The notes under the pieces are model-generated. The model saw only the letters and a program-made list of their open reading frames with translations. It made no database searches and was not told where the DNA came from. A stretch of 64,000 bases of DNA from Hydractinia symbiolongicarpus (Eukaryota > Cnidaria > Hydrozoa > Anthoathecata > Hydractiniidae). The stretch spans positions 24,346,001-24,410,000 of the forward strand of contig NC_079888.1 in assembly GCF_029227915.1 (NCBI RefSeq), written 5' to 3'. The position numbers were made by a program, and so were the translations under genes. Positions 62,301-64,000 of the stretch are shown piece by piece. Position 1 is the stretch's first letter; every line of letters begins with the position of its first letter.

Positions 62301-64000
62301 CGTTCGGGAAATGAGTTTACTCCCTGGGTACTTTCTTTGTATACTTTTGACTATACGGGCCAAGCCCGGGATTTACGGGAAATCGCGGGTTTTCGTTTGC
62401 CGGCGATTAAACTTCTTTCATTCAGCGTCTCATCAAAAATGAAAACATTTTTAAAAACTACAAGTCTTATGCGTTTTAGTGGTGAAAAAATAATTTAAAA
62501 AATCGATCTGGAAATGAGTTTACTCCCTGGGTACTTTCTTTGTATACTTTTGACTATACGGGCCGAGTCCGGGATTTAGGGAAATCGCAGGTTTTCGTTT
62601 GCCGGCGATTAAACTGCTTTTATTCAGCGTCTCATCAAAAATGAAAACATTTTTAAAAACTACAAGTCTCATGCGTTTTAGTGGTGAAAAAATAATTTAA
62701 AAAATCGTTCGCGAAATGAGTTTACTCCCTGGGTACTTTCTTTGTATACTTTTGACTATACGGAAAAAGCCGGGATTTACGGGAAATCGCGGGTTTTCGT
62801 TTGCCGGCGATTAAACTTCTTTTATTCAGCGTCTCATCAAAATTGAAAACATTTTTAAAAACTACAAGTCTCATGGGCTTTAGTGGTGAAAAAATAATTT
62901 AAAAAATCGTTCTGGAAATGGGTTTACTCACAGGGTACTTTCTTTGTATACATTCGACTATACGTGCCAAGCCCGGGATTTACGGGAAATCGCGGGTTTT
63001 CGTTTGCCGGCGATTAAACTTCTTTTATTCAGCGTCTCATCAAAAATGAAAACATTTTTGAAAACTACAAGTCTCGTGCGTTTTAGTGGTGAGAAAATAA
63101 TTTAAAAAATCGTTCTGGAAATGAATTTACTCCCTGGGTACTTTCTTTGTATACTTTTGACTATACGGGCCGAGTCCGGGATTTCCGGGAAATCGCAGGT
63201 TTTCGTTTGCCGACGATTAAACTGCTTTTATTCAGCGTCTCATCAAAAATGAAAACATTCTTGAAAACTACAAGTCTCATGCGTTTTAATGGTGAAGAAA
63301 TAATTGAAAAAATGGTTTGGGAAATGAGTTTACTCCCTGGGTACTTTCTTTGTATACCTTTGACTATACGGGCCGAGTCCAGGATTTACGGGAAATCGCA
63401 GGTTTTCGTTTGCCGGCGATTAAACTTCTTTTATTCAGCGTCTCATGAAAAATGAAAACATTTTTAAAAACTACAAGTCTCATGCGTTTTAGTGGTGAAA
63501 AAGTAATTTAAAAAATCGTTCGGGAAATGAGTTTACTTCCTGGGTACTTTCTTTGTATACTTTTGACTATACGGGCTGAGTCCGGGATTTACGAGAAATT
63601 GCAGGTTTTTGTTTGCCGGCGATTAAACTGCGTTTATTCAGCGTCTCATCAAAAATTGAAAACATTCTTGAAAACTGCGAGTCTCATGCGTTTTAGTGGT
63701 GAAATAATAATTTAAAAAATCGTTTGGAAAATGAGTTTACTCCCTGGGTACTTTCTTTGTATACTTTTGACTATACGGGCCGAGCCCAGGATTTACGGGA
63801 AATCGCAGGTTTTTGTTTGCCGGCGATTAAACTTCTTTTATTCAGCGTCTCATCAAAAATGAAAACATTTTTAAAAACTACAAGTCTTATGCGTTTTATT
63901 GGTGAAAAAATAATTTAAAAAATCGCTCTGGAAATCAGTTTACTTCCTGGGTACTTTCTTTGCATACTTTTGACTATACGGGCCGAGTCTGGGATTTACA

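Larger units (their letters stand above)
50382..64000 (-). repeat. 203-bp satellite array, right arm, inverted, after the retrotransposon
   Basis: The inverted array resumes in exact register after the element: gtattcttttgac at 47765 recurs at 52210, and subtracting the 2415-bp insertion leaves about 10 monomers. The array continues to the window edge. Monomers are of the gagtccagg, gagtccggg, ccaagcccggg and ccaagccccgg types. No gene is seen. Confidence 0.96.

Overview
This window is almost entirely satellite DNA from a eukaryotic chromosome. A single tandem repeat with a monomer of about 203 bp fills roughly 61 kb (about 300 monomers). The only other sequence is one 500-bp run of N and one 2.4-kb non-LTR retrotransposon inserted in the array. 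There is no cellular gene, tRNA, rRNA, operon or CRISPR array. The sequence is AT-rich. The retrotransposon is an endonuclease/reverse-transcriptase (APE-type, Jockey/CR1/L2-like) element, which points to a metazoan, probably an invertebrate. Its protein style recalls cnidarian elements, but that is an impression, not an identification. The long, homogeneous, layered array would fit centromeric or pericentromeric heterochromatin; nothing in the sequence proves that.

Layout. From 1 to 43522, monomers run in one orientation (called plus here because the landmark gagacttgtag reads on the + strand). An assembly gap of exactly 500 N follows (43523-44022), then more plus-orientation monomers to about 45810. 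At about 45810 the array flips, and all monomers from there to 64000 are on the opposite strand. The flip is flanked by inverted copies of the same variant monomers around a spacer of about 330 bp, so it looks like a fold-back (inverted duplication) junction. Inverted copies of a rare-variant block at 20.7-23.67 kb also appear at 47.1-47.7 kb and 59.9-62.3 kb, so the two arms share ancestry over a wide scale.

Higher-order structure. Variant monomers recur in multi-monomer blocks of different length in different zones: offsets of 1831 and 2236 bp (0.5-6.5 kb), about 1013 bp (9-11 kb), about 5.06 kb (8.5-18 kb), 2224 bp (18-20.4 kb), about 3.24 kb (23.67-32 kb), exact multiples of 203 bp (609, 1421, 2030; 36-43.5 kb), 406 bp (44.8-45.4 kb), about 1420 bp (46-51 kb) and 2429 bp (54.9-59.4 kb). 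This is the pattern expected of repeated unequal exchange and segmental amplification.

The retrotransposon (47967-50381, + strand) is cut off at its 5' end inside the endonuclease domain and keeps a complete reverse transcriptase. One in-frame TGA (50029-50031) separates the conserved C-terminal CxCxxC tail from the rest. It has an AATAAA signal and an A-rich tail, and it sits cleanly in one monomer with no target-site duplication longer than about 2 bp. Matching monomers about 1.4 kb upstream and 2.0 kb downstream lack it.
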